Below are positions 6,809 to 13,355 of a stretch of DNA of 22,544 bases, in pieces. The position numbers and the translations under genes were made by a program. Every line of letters begins with the position of its first letter. Within the stretch, counting starts at the first letter, position 1. Under the pieces are notes generated by a model that ran no database searches, was not told where the DNA came from, and was given only the letters and a program-made list of their open reading frames with translations. The stretch is taken from IMG/VR virus record IMGVR_UViG_3300003886_000069, positions 1 to 22,544 of that record. One strand, given 5' to 3'. Source of the stretch: a virus.

Positions 6809-7264
6809 ATGTTTAGTGTAGACAATCCAGCGAACTTACTGGCACTTAAAACAGAGATCACTACAGATCCTATAGGCATGGGGTACGTCTTAGCGATCAA
6901 TGATGATGCAACATATCGCATTACTCGCAGACTGAACAAACCTAATCGTAACGTAGGTGGCGAGTCAATAGATAGAAAAATACGTGATTTGACGATACTT
7001 GAAGTCGCTGATGTCATTGTCCAGGCTGATTACGCAGGTCTTAATGCCTACGGCAAACAGTGGATACAGATGTTTATAAACCGGCCAACGGACGAGAGTA
7101 TCAGATCGTACAGGGTAAAACTAAGACAGCTATTTTCTCCTACCTCTGCGACATTTCTGGCAATAAAAGCGTTACTGCCAAAACCCGCATCACGTGCTGA
7201 GGTACTGTTTGGGTTAAACACAATCATCACTAATAGTGACGTAAACAAATCGAGGCAAAGCTAA
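6809..7264 (+). CDS. Conserved phage tail-module protein, unknown function (151 aa)
   Basis: AGGAGA lies just before the ATG at 6809. The N-terminus (LLALKTEITTDPIGMGYVLAINDDATYRI contains the pattern) follows a recurring phage motif: a helix, then TDP.G.GY, then a short helix and a Leu/Asn/Arg segment. The C-terminus (PASRAEVLFGLNTIITNSDV) also fits the SRAE.LFG.....DV ending of that family. The central part is helical (YAGLNAYGKQWIQMF). I know the pattern from tail-region genes of many phages but no experimentally defined role. It overlaps the next gene by one base (TAATG). Confidence 0.55.
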   Translation: MFSVDNPANLLALKTEITTDPIGMGYVLAINDDATYRITRRLNKPNRNVGGESIDRKIRDLTILEVADVIVQADYAGLNAYGKQWIQMFINRPTDESIRSYRVKLRQLFSPTSATFLAIKALLPKPASRAEVLFGLNTIITNSDVNKSRQS

Positions 7265-7704
7265 TGGCCGGAGAAACAATCAATCAACCGAGTGCCGCGT
7301 GGTACACGATACAAGCGGCCGCATCCACGCTTGATGCTGCCGTATCAGCCGGAGCAAGAACTGCAATTAATGCAACGGCACTTAGCGTTAATGAGCGCAA
7401 ATACCCGCTACTTGACTTTCGGCTTGATATGTCTGTCGGCACCCCTGTAGTGAATCAAACGGTAGACTTATACCGTAGACCGAAAATGGACGGGACAAAT
7501 GAGGCCCCAGCGGTAACTGCAACTTATCTACATAAATTTGTCGATAGCTTTGTCCTTAACGCTCTAGCTGGCCCCCAGTATTATTACATTGATAGCATTC
7601 CAAACCCTGATCCAAATGCTACTTATTATCTGGTAAATCAATCCGGTGCAACGCTAACAATAGCTCTTGCAGTAGCGTCACGAGGCTGGAATACCGCAGT
7701 CTGA
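7264..7704 (+). CDS. Beta-rich virion-type protein (146 aa)
   Basis: TAATG coupling with the previous gene sets the start at 7264. The protein has KYPLLDFRLDMSVGTP, then TVDLYRRPKMDGTNEAP and KFVDSFVLN, and ends with YYLVNQSGATLTI. I recall this arrangement (DF..A.......P....T.DLY.RP...DGTN..P.......Y.G.FV) in structural gene clusters of other phages, where it is annotated hypothetical. It is likely a beta-sandwich virion protein. Its TGA overlaps the next ATG (7704). Confidence 0.55.
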   Translation: MAGETINQPSAAWYTIQAAASTLDAAVSAGARTAINATALSVNERKYPLLDFRLDMSVGTPVVNQTVDLYRRPKMDGTNEAPAVTATYLHKFVDSFVLNALAGPQYYYIDSIPNPDPNATYYLVNQSGATLTIALAVASRGWNTAV

Positions 7705-8531
7705 TGGGCCAGGTAATAGTTGACAATATTGATTTACTCGAACCTAATCTTCGGATACCGGGTAAGCTTCCTATTGGGCATGTAAAAATAAATTGGGAAC
7801 ACCCGTTAGCTGACAAACTTGTATCTTTTGTTTTGTGTAGCACTGGGGTCGACATTGTAGGGAGCAGAAAAGGCACTATGGGTGGCGCGGTATCAGTTGG
7901 GAATATCGGCGTTAATAGAGCGGGGGTTTTTTCAACAAATGGTGATTTATGGTCTTTCCCAAGTACCGGTAAAACAGAACTTCTGGATGAAATTACTATT
8001 ATGGCTGGGGTTTCTATACCAGCAACTACATCAAGTGTAAAACTTGTATCAAAAGCAACAAGTGATGCATCAGCTAATCCGTATCGGCTTTCCTTTGATG
8101 CCCCGAGTAATGGCCTTTATTTCATTCGAGCTGGTACAGGTTATGGGGCATTTAAGCCAAGTTCTCTGTTAATTAGTCCCGGGGATACTGGAATTCTTGG
8201 GGTATCAACCAACGGGTCGACATGGACGAATCCATCTTTCTTTTTTAATGGGGCCTTCACGGGTGGAACGCAGCTTTTTACTGGGGCTAATGTCTCTGTC
8301 ACAGGAACTTCAGCGCCGCTAAAAATAGGTCAACACGACTCATCGGCTGGCCAGGATTATAAAATGACTTTTGTCGCAATATGGGGGCGGCGATTTGCTG
8401 AAAGAGATTTCAATGAATTTTATAGAGATATTTGCCAGGCTTTAATACCAAGTCTAGGCGCAGGATTAAGATTTATCGGAGCGAAGTCGTTAGCAGGGCC
8501 GTCTCTGTTCATGAGTGCATACGGCGCATGA
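7704..8531 (+). CDS. LamG/concanavalin-like lectin-fold virion protein
   Basis: This 275-aa protein begins with about 25 residues that could attach it to the virion, then NWEHPLADKLVSFVLCSTG, a phrase common at the start of phage LamG-type (jelly-roll) domains. Strands such as FSTNGDLWSFPSTG, EITIMAGVSIPATTSSVKLVSKA, SLLISPGDTGILGVSTNGS and LKIGQHDSSAGQDYKMTFVAIWGRRFA fill the typical LamG core. The terminal FNEFYRDICQALIP matches the usual C-terminal helix after the domain (F..FY.NPWQ.F.P). Such domains bind glycans, so a role in host-surface contact is a reasonable inference. Confidence 0.65.
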   Translation: MGQVIVDNIDLLEPNLRIPGKLPIGHVKINWEHPLADKLVSFVLCSTGVDIVGSRKGTMGGAVSVGNIGVNRAGVFSTNGDLWSFPSTGKTELLDEITIMAGVSIPATTSSVKLVSKATSDASANPYRLSFDAPSNGLYFIRAGTGYGAFKPSSLLISPGDTGILGVSTNGSTWTNPSFFFNGAFTGGTQLFTGANVSVTGTSAPLKIGQHDSSAGQDYKMTFVAIWGRRFAERDFNEFYRDICQALIPSLGAGLRFIGAKSLAGPSLFMSAYGA

Positions 8532-8677
8532 TGAAGGAAGTTAAATGCAGGTGTGGAAGAATGTTTTATATCGATACTGAAAAAGGGAATCCGGAGCAGG
8601 CTATATGTAAGCCGTGCGTTAAATTAATCAACCGGCGAATAGCCGAGAGGGAAAAGAATGTACAAGTCAATTCATGA
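8528..8677 (+). CDS. Tiny zinc-ribbon-like protein (49 aa)
   Basis: Two consecutive ATGs (8528, 8531) overlap the stop of the lectin-fold gene, and there is no separate ribosome site, so translation is probably coupled. The product has a CRCG knuckle near residues 6-9 and an ICKPC knuckle about 17 residues later. This Cys pairing fits a small zinc ribbon, with a basic C-terminal helix (INRRIAEREK). Mu Com is a known small zinc-binding regulator of similar size, but I see no specific similarity, so nucleic-acid binding is only a guess. Confidence 0.5.
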   Translation: MMKEVKCRCGRMFYIDTEKGNPEQAICKPCVKLINRRIAEREKNVQVNS

Positions 8678-8870
8678 GGTACCAAAAGCATGGAGGTCGC
8701 TCGACGGCTGGCCGCTATCGCTTGACCAGATCAACGAGATTGTTGGCCAGGCAAATGAGAGCAAGGCGGTTTTCGCTGTTGCGCTGGGTGAGGCAAAAGG
8801 AAGATTTAAAGAAACTCATACGGTCAAAGATGGCCTGTGGGTAGTGGGGGTGAGTAATGTTACTGAATAG
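8658..8870 (+). CDS. Small protein resembling ChaB-type phage proteins (70 aa)
   Basis: The ATG at 8658 follows GAGAGGGAAAAGA and overlaps the zinc-ribbon gene by 20 nt. MYKSIHEVPKAWR at the start, a middle helix (LSLDQINEIVGQANESKAVF) and EAKGRFKETHTVKDGLWV at the end recall small phage proteins annotated as ChaB-like (YKS...VP near the N-terminus, then F...H.V.DG.WV). The function of those is not established. It overlaps the start of the next virion gene at 8857. The family link is tentative. Confidence 0.5.
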   Translation: MYKSIHEVPKAWRSLDGWPLSLDQINEIVGQANESKAVFAVALGEAKGRFKETHTVKDGLWVVGVSNVTE

Positions 8871-9765
8871 TGCAGGTGTATCGGCCGCTGATCCGGTGCT
8901 AAAAGGGCTTGGGATAGACATGGTGTTCGGTGCATCCTCTATGGACGTTGCACTTATTAACGACGCAAACATTGATACCCTAACAGGTTTTCCAGGGACT
9001 AACTCAGTTAAAGCGTCTCTTTCACCAGCATCGACTGTTTTAATTTCAGGCTCTGCGGGTACATTTGACGACACTACAAATCAATACGGCATCGGTTCGA
9101 CTACCGGGCTAACCGCCGGTGATTATATTTACATGAGCCATGCCGCTATCACAGACGGTGAGTACGAGATTGCAACGGTAGTTAACGGGACCGATGTAAC
9201 CTTAGTTGGCACTCCTGGCGATACCGGCGGCAACCTAACAGCAATAGCGTTCCAGGTCGCATGGAATTACGGTACAACTACCGCGACGGCTCCGATCACA
9301 TCATCTGCCGGGGGCGCACAGAACTTTGTAAAATTCGATGCTCAGGATTCCCTAACGAACAAAACTCAACTAGAGAGTACATTTTATGTACGTGATGCTC
9401 CGGCGGGATCGGCGTATATTGAGCTTGAAGGAGGGAATTACACAGGGCAGACAGCGATAGATTTTTTACTCACACTGGTTATCCTGACTGGCTGGGCAAA
9501 TAACGGCGGGGTATCACATTTACAGCTCGCCAGTCACTCTGTACAGGCCGTAAATAACTTTACCTGGCAAACAGGTGGTGGTACTGGAGAAGTTACCCTG
9601 GTGACTGCGGAAGGAGGCCTTGCAGTAGCTGCTGGGGACGGGGCTAAGTACGGTAGGTTGTTATTAAAGTCAAAAGCAGGGGCAGCGACGACTATCGGGA
9701 TAGACTTTGATATCACGATAAACTCGACTGGCCCAGTCCTAACGCTAAGTTTATATGGCGCCTAA
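8857..9765 (+). CDS. Beta-rich virion protein, unknown function (302 aa)
   Basis: The ATG at 8857 lies inside the previous gene after GGGGGTGAG. The protein is Gly/Ala/Thr-rich with low Cys and Lys. It starts with a segment containing GIDMVFGASSMDVALIND (small-residue strands), a domain with GLTAGDYIYMSHAAITDGEYEIATV that looks like an OB/Ig-type barrel, and a C-terminal beta domain with YIELEGGNYTG and LTLVILTGWANNGG. Composition and placement indicate a structural protein of the tail or fibre system. I know no specific family. It overlaps the next gene by one base. Confidence 0.55.
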   Translation: MLLNSAGVSAADPVLKGLGIDMVFGASSMDVALINDANIDTLTGFPGTNSVKASLSPASTVLISGSAGTFDDTTNQYGIGSTTGLTAGDYIYMSHAAITDGEYEIATVVNGTDVTLVGTPGDTGGNLTAIAFQVAWNYGTTTATAPITSSAGGAQNFVKFDAQDSLTNKTQLESTFYVRDAPAGSAYIELEGGNYTGQTAIDFLLTLVILTGWANNGGVSHLQLASHSVQAVNNFTWQTGGGTGEVTLVTAEGGLAVAAGDGAKYGRLLLKSKAGAATTIGIDFDITINSTGPVLTLSLYGA

Positions 9766-10223
9766 TGACGATATTTAATCGTAATGGATTCGCCTCGCTC
9801 GTCATCGGACTGCAATCTGATGAGGGGTTGGGCATTCTTGACACTGATTATATTGAAGACTACAACGGAGTTGATGCTCAGGTTACGATCTATCACATAT
9901 CTACTACAACGTCGTGGCCTGTTGTTATGTCGTTAATCCCAACAAATTTACTTAGAGGCCAGATAGCATTGGCCGGACTACCTGATGGTAATTATGATGT
10001 TAGAGGAAGGGTAAAAGATGTATATGGTAACTATTCGATAATTTCTGCTTTCCTTAACCCAAACGGGAGTGAGGATATTTTAATAATAGGGTTCACAATA
10101 ATCAGTGGCGCTATTGTTGGGTGGATAACGGGGGCAATAAACGCCTATCCAAGGATTAGTGGTAGTGTTGTCACTCGCCCGAGAATCATAGGGATTATTA
10201 AAACCTACTCAGGGAACCTATAG
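9765..10223 (+). CDS. Fibronectin/Ig-like beta-sandwich protein (152 aa)
   Basis: The ATG at 9765 overlaps the previous stop (TAATG). Residues 1-100 look like a beta-sandwich: NGFASLVIGLQ, VDAQVTIYHIS, LLRGQIALAGLPDGNYDVRGRVKDVYGNY, where the LPDGNYDVR strand-turn-strand resembles fibronectin-type domains. A C-terminal hydrophobic/Gly segment (DILIIGFTIISGAIVGWITG) could be buried strands or a short membrane-like helix. It probably takes part in the same virion assembly as its neighbours; no defined function. Confidence 0.5.
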   Translation: MTIFNRNGFASLVIGLQSDEGLGILDTDYIEDYNGVDAQVTIYHISTTTSWPVVMSLIPTNLLRGQIALAGLPDGNYDVRGRVKDVYGNYSIISAFLNPNGSEDILIIGFTIISGAIVGWITGAINAYPRISGSVVTRPRIIGIIKTYSGNL

Positions 10224-10525
10224 TGCCGTCACTAAATAAAAACTCAGACAACATAGTTGAGGTAGATAAATTAACAGATCAACTAGGCGGCCAGTTAATA
10301 TCAGGAGCGACTGTAACTGTAACTGTAAAAGATACAGTGGGTAATGATTTATCTGGAGCAACCTGGTCGGTAGCCATGCCTGAAGTATCAGCAGGATTAT
10401 ATCGCGGTAACCTACCTGATACACTGGTACTGGACGGAAAGAAAATTGTTATAGCAACATTCGTAGCAGACGCAGGGGCAGCCCTACACAGAGAATGGTG
10501 TGTCGAATACATTGTGGTATGTTAG
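10223..10525 (+). CDS. Ig-like small virion protein (100 aa)
   Basis: GTG start at 10223, overlapping the upstream TAG, with AGGGA 8-10 nt before it. The pattern LNKNSDNIVEVDKLTD, then GATVTVTVKDTVGNDLSGA, GLYRGNLPDTLVLDGKK and a final W-C-V-E-Y strand matches a small Ig-like domain I recall in phage tail and fibre gene clusters (N.SDNVVEVDGL...G......VT.T..D..G..V.GA). These are likely structural linkers or baseplate-type domains. It is the last of the first surface-protein block before the lysis genes. Confidence 0.55.
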   Translation: MPSLNKNSDNIVEVDKLTDQLGGQLISGATVTVTVKDTVGNDLSGATWSVAMPEVSAGLYRGNLPDTLVLDGKKIVIATFVADAGAALHREWCVEYIVVC

Positions 10526-10542
10526 ACGGTGGTTTGTAACCA

Positions 10543-10761
10543 ATGGAATATGACAGATTCATTGATGAGATGGACAAGTTGCAGTTGCGACTCTTTTTAC
10601 GGCAATCATACGTCTATAACGTATCTCTACAGGATGAACGTGCAAGGTATGAAAAGATACTGACAGTTTTATATGACCGATGGCTAGAAGGGGATATGAC
10701 AGATAAAGACTGGATGCCACTAACAAGTTTATTTAAGTTTTTTGAGAAGATTGACTTATGA
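10543..10761 (+). CDS. Small helical protein, unknown function (72 aa)
   Basis: The ATG at 10543 follows ACGGTGG. The product is rich in aromatic and charged residues (RLFLRQSYVYNVSLQDERARYEKI contains the main helix, then VLYDRWLEGDM). No membrane segment or known motif is visible. The ATGA overlap with the next gene (10758-10761) suggests that the two are translated together and act in one process, probably near lysis. Confidence 0.5.
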   Translation: MEYDRFIDEMDKLQLRLFLRQSYVYNVSLQDERARYEKILTVLYDRWLEGDMTDKDWMPLTSLFKFFEKIDL

Positions 10762-11129
10762 CAGACAAAGAATTCCAGGACAGACTATTGAATGAGCTTA
10801 AGAGTATGGGTATAGGGCAGAGAAAATGGCACTCAGAGAAAGGAATCCCGATAGCAATTGTACTGATGTTTGCTGCGCAGCTAGTTTTAGCTGGGTGGTA
10901 CAGTAGTTCGGTTGCCAGCGATGTAAGGGGGAACTCAAAAGATATAGTTGAGATAAAAAAGACGAACCTTACCGGGAAAGATGCTAAATTATTGAGGCGC
11001 AGCATAGATCAAAACTCAAAAGACATTAACGAGACTAACGAACTGGTCAGGGATAACGGAAAAGCATTATACCGGCTGCAACGAACAATAGATCAATACA
11101 TAGGGACGCTAAATGAGAACAAAAGATAA
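10758..11129 (+). CDS. Membrane protein with periplasmic coiled coil (holin- or spanin-like candidate)
   Basis: This 123-aa protein has a basic cytoplasmic N-terminus (about 29 residues, RKWHSEKG), one transmembrane helix at about 30-48 (IPIAIVLMFAAQLVLAGW), and a long charged helical tail (VRGNSKDIVEIKKT, RRSIDQNSKDINE). It lies directly upstream of, and overlaps, the endolysin gene, where holins and inner-membrane spanins are encoded. One membrane span with a coiled-coil periplasmic tail fits an i-spanin topology. Phage membrane proteins of the KWHSKHGIPLA type are often only called hypothetical or holin, so the role is open. Confidence 0.5.
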   Translation: MTDKEFQDRLLNELKSMGIGQRKWHSEKGIPIAIVLMFAAQLVLAGWYSSSVASDVRGNSKDIVEIKKTNLTGKDAKLLRRSIDQNSKDINETNELVRDNGKALYRLQRTIDQYIGTLNENKR

Positions 11130-11463
11130 ATCCGTCAGCCTTGAGGGGATGAACCCGGCAATGTGGCCTATGGCTATGCGCGTCAATAGTGTTTACATAG
11201 AAGAGTTAGGTTATGAACTTACTATAACGTCAGGGAGCGAGGCATCAACAATACATAAAGTTGGTAGCTTTCATTACCCAGAGAACACACCTGATAAAAT
11301 GGGTAGAGCAACTGACTGTCGTACAAGATCAAGCAAATATACTACAACGCAATTACAGGGTAAAAGTAGAGACTCTATGCACAAAAAAGTCCAAGCTGCT
11401 GCCGGTAAGTATTTTCAAGTCATCGACGAAGGTGACCATTTCCACATCGAACTTGATAAATAG
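11113..11463 (+). CDS. M15-family zinc peptidase, probable endolysin
   Basis: M15 peptidases cut peptide cross-links of cell-wall peptidoglycan. The 116-aa product has ELTITSGSEAS, then GSFHY with His54, GRATDCR with Asp68, and DHFHIEL with His109/His111 at the C-terminus. This gives the His, Asp and His zinc-ligand order of the family (compare S-x-H-x-x-G-x-A-x-D and H-x-H). The gap between His54 and Asp68 is 14 residues rather than the usual 7 because of an inserted PENTPDKM-type loop. There is no signal peptide, so release needs a holin, for which the overlapping upstream membrane gene is the best candidate. D-Ala-D-Ala carboxypeptidase-like activity is an alternative to L-Ala-D-Glu cleavage. 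Confidence 0.75.
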   Translation: MRTKDKSVSLEGMNPAMWPMAMRVNSVYIEELGYELTITSGSEASTIHKVGSFHYPENTPDKMGRATDCRTRSSKYTTTQLQGKSRDSMHKKVQAAAGKYFQVIDEGDHFHIELDK

Positions 11464-11469
11464 GGGCCA

Positions 11470-11973
11470 TTATACTCCATGATTAATGTGGTACATATAT
11501 TTAATCTCAGCAGATTTTCTTGCGCACACTGCATCCCATTTTTTGGTAAAGAGGCCAAGGTGAAGGCGTTTGCTAGAAGCGTTTATATATGCCATCCATT
11601 TATTGCTGGCTTTATGCCATACAACACCCGTAATACCAGAAGTGTTAGTTCGAAGCATCGATCTATTCATTTGGTTCTGCTGGTGTGTGGCTTCGCACAA
11701 ATTATTAAATCTGTTATCATCTTTAGCGTGGTTTTCATGGTCTATTTGGTTTTCAGGCCATTCGCCTGTCATATACAACCAAACAAGCCTGTGGGCAAGA
11801 TAAAGCTTATAATTAACCCTGATTGTTATATACCCATCAGTGGTTTTGTATCCAGCAACATCGCCAATTTGTACCCCATTATTACTAGCAAGCCAAGTAA
11901 ACAAACCAGTTTCAGGGTCATATTGAAGGAGCTTTTTAAGCTGTTCCGGTGTGATATAATTCAACGTAGACAT
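11470..11973 (-). CDS. HNH homing endonuclease with AP2 DNA-binding domain
   Basis: The only minus-strand gene. ATG at 11973, with AAGGAG close upstream on that strand. The 167-aa product has an N-terminal helix (TPEQLKKLLQYDPETGLFTW), an HNH core with His61 (LAHRLVW), Asp78-His79 (QIDHENH), Asn87 (DDNRFNNL) and Asn91, and a C-terminal AP2-like domain from about 113 (SGITGVVWHKASNKWMAYI, then HLGLFTKKWDAVCARK). HNH_3 plus AP2 is a standard free-standing homing endonuclease of phages; it nicks or cuts phage DNA to spread its own gene. The usual NLR after the HNH has Cys93 in place of Arg. It converges with the endolysin (7 nt between stops) and lies antisense to late transcription. Confidence 0.9.
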   Translation of the reverse strand: MSTLNYITPEQLKKLLQYDPETGLFTWLASNNGVQIGDVAGYKTTDGYITIRVNYKLYLAHRLVWLYMTGEWPENQIDHENHAKDDNRFNNLCEATHQQNQMNRSMLRTNTSGITGVVWHKASNKWMAYINASSKRLHLGLFTKKWDAVCARKSAEIKYMYHINHGV

Positions 11974-12007
11974 TTTGCTCTCCTTAATAGAGTTAAGTGC
12001 TTAGAGG

Positions 12008-12031
12008 CGGCCTGCATCAACAGGCCGTTTT
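12008..12031 (+). terminator. Strong rho-independent terminator
   Basis: CGGCCTG (12008-12014) and CAGGCCG (12021-12027) form a perfect 7-bp, GC-rich stem around CATCAA, followed by TTTT at 12028-12031. It ends + strand transcription from the lysis genes after reading through the antisense HNH gene. No T-run exists on the minus side, so it acts in one direction. On the minus strand the same hairpin lies in the upstream region of the HNH gene. Confidence 0.8.
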
Positions 12032-12034
12032 GAC

Positions 12035-12043
12035 ATTCTACCA
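12035..12043 (-). promoter_or_regulatory. Possible extended -10 promoter for the HNH gene
   Basis: Read on the minus strand this is TGGTAGAAT: an extended -10 (TGn) followed by TAGAAT, 5 of 6 matches to TATAAT. No convincing -35 is visible. It lies about 60 nt upstream of the HNH start and would let that gene be expressed on its own. A transcript from here would carry the 12008-12027 hairpin near its 5' end. Confidence 0.3.
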
Positions 12044-12062
12044 TATAATTTAGGTGAGCATC

Positions 12063-12824
12063 ATGGGAAAAACAATTAAGACGTTTGGAATAGTAGGATT
12101 GGTGGCACTTGTGCTTGTTATCGCAGGCTGCAACTCCATGGGGACTGCATATAATACTGATGGGTCGATAGCCGAGAAAATACCACAGGACGTCGGTGTG
12201 GCTAGAGCCGTGGCCGAAGCAATCAAGAATTGCCCTGCGGTTAATCCGGCTTTATTTAAACCAGCTCAGTTTACACGTGATTGCAGTGCAGAAACTACGG
12301 CAGCAGGCAGTGCAGAGTGCTACAGAGCGATGCAGACAAACAGCACAAATAATGTAATTGGGCGTTTAGTCTCGACATTAAAAACTACAGAGTCATGTCA
12401 GTCTGCTGCCGCGAAAGTTGGTGTTGAATATATGCGTAAGGAAATGGTGCAGGCTAAAGAGATTAGGCGCGGCTCTACATCAGGGATATTAGGACTTACA
12501 TCTTACGGTATATCGAAAGAATTGGTCACTGGGTTTGTGGCAGGCACAGCAGCAGGCGATACGCGTATAGGGTCGGTTAATGTCAGCGGATCAAGTAATG
12601 GCGGAGCGGCCGGCGAAGGTACGGGCGGCAGAGGGACTACAACAATGGATACGAATATCGGTGCAGGGAACTCAATTAATACTCTAAGCGGTGACGCACA
12701 GATAAACCGTGCAGAGAAGCAGGTACTGGCCCCAGTCACAGGTGGCGGAGACTCAGCACCGGTACTTGACGATAGTGGTGATGGATCTGGAAATCAGGCG
12801 GGTATAAACCCATTTGGACAATAA
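12063..12824 (+). CDS. Phage-encoded lipoprotein
   Basis: The ATG at 12063 is 5 nt after AGGTGA; a GTG at 12054 would place that site inside the gene. Residues 1-23 form a lipoprotein signal: basic N-terminus (MGKTIKT), hydrophobic core (GIVGLVALVLV) and lipobox IAGC with acylated Cys23. Asn24 follows, not Asp, so sorting to the outer membrane is expected in Gram-negatives. Residues about 40-160 are helical with four more Cys and a conserved look (CPAVNPALFK, ECYRAMQ). The last 90 residues are Gly/Ser/Ala-rich and probably disordered. I know no exact family; outer-membrane spanin, superinfection exclusion or a surface role are options. Total 253 aa, long for an o-spanin. Confidence 0.75.
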   Translation: MGKTIKTFGIVGLVALVLVIAGCNSMGTAYNTDGSIAEKIPQDVGVARAVAEAIKNCPAVNPALFKPAQFTRDCSAETTAAGSAECYRAMQTNSTNNVIGRLVSTLKTTESCQSAAAKVGVEYMRKEMVQAKEIRRGSTSGILGLTSYGISKELVTGFVAGTAAGDTRIGSVNVSGSSNGGAAGEGTGGRGTTTMDTNIGAGNSINTLSGDAQINRAEKQVLAPVTGGGDSAPVLDDSGDGSGNQAGINPFGQ

Positions 12825-12840
12825 TACAGGAGCTTAAACT

Positions 12841-12987
12841 ATGAACACAATACAGAAGATACTTGAGACAGCAAAAAAATACATCAAGACGACAATTGTA
12901 GCGGCAGTCACTATCGGTACAGCAATTGTCGTATGGCTAAATGACCTGCTACCGGTCTTGAAAGGGCTATTGTCCTCGATTAAATAA
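12841..12987 (+). CDS. Small single-pass membrane protein (48 aa)
   Basis: A good ribosome site (ACAGGAGC) precedes the ATG at 12841. The product has a basic amphipathic N-terminus (KILETAKKYIKTT), one transmembrane stretch at about 18-36 (IVAAVTIGTAIVVWLNDLL) and a short basic tail. Its TAA overlaps the ATG of the DUF1353 gene (TAATG), so it is part of this operon. Size and topology fit a pinholin-like or accessory membrane protein, or a membrane partner of the neighbouring lipoprotein. No family recognised. Confidence 0.65.
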   Translation: MNTIQKILETAKKYIKTTIVAAVTIGTAIVVWLNDLLPVLKGLLSSIK

Positions 12988-13355
12988 TGTTTCTTACTGA
13001 CTTCAACGATAACCCCAAAGATGGCGGGAAAGGCGGCACGCTAGAAGAGCCGCTTGTGTACTATAGCGAGCGGTATGATACTACAATCACCGTTCCTGTG
13101 GGGTATTATTCTAACTACGGAACAGTCCCCTGGTGGGTTCCCCCTGGGGTTCTTCCGAGAGGCGCAGAATTTAGGCCCGCTTATGTTGTCCATGATTACT
13201 TATATGATACTCCAGATATCTTCCCTAAATACAAAGCAGATGTAATATTGCGAGATGCCATGCAAGAATTGAAACCTAACAGGCGTATACGTTCGTGGAT
13301 AGCTTGGGCCGGAGTTAGTTTAAATATCAAACGCTGGTTACGGTGGAAGAAATGA
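12987..13355 (+). CDS. DUF1353 family protein (122 aa)
   Basis: The ATG at 12987 overlaps the previous stop. The DUF1353 signature is clear: YDTTITVPVGYYSNYGTVPWW, then AYVVHDYLYD, a KADVILRDAMQEL helix and a C-terminal basic/aromatic tail (IKRWLRWKK). The family is common in phages, often near lysis or tail genes, and its biochemical role is not established. The conserved His-Asp pair and following Asp suggest a metal or catalytic site. The tail is rich in Trp, Arg and Lys and could touch membrane. It overlaps the nuclease gene by 4 nt (ATGA). Confidence 0.8.
   Translation: MFLTDFNDNPKDGGKGGTLEEPLVYYSERYDTTITVPVGYYSNYGTVPWWVPPGVLPRGAEFRPAYVVHDYLYDTPDIFPKYKADVILRDAMQELKPNRRIRSWIAWAGVSLNIKRWLRWKK

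Noticed and set aside
11479-12033. A 184-codon open frame on the + strand opposite the HNH gene.
   Set aside because: It has no ribosome site and its product looks random. The minus-strand HNH/AP2 protein has clear motifs and a good ribosome site, so this is its antisense shadow.
12030-12049. TTGACA (12030-12035) and TATAAT (12044-12049), both perfect consensus boxes, before the lipoprotein gene.
   Set aside because: The spacer is only 8 nt instead of about 17, so the pair cannot work as a sigma70 promoter. The TATAAT alone would start transcription too close to the ribosome site of the gene at 12063.
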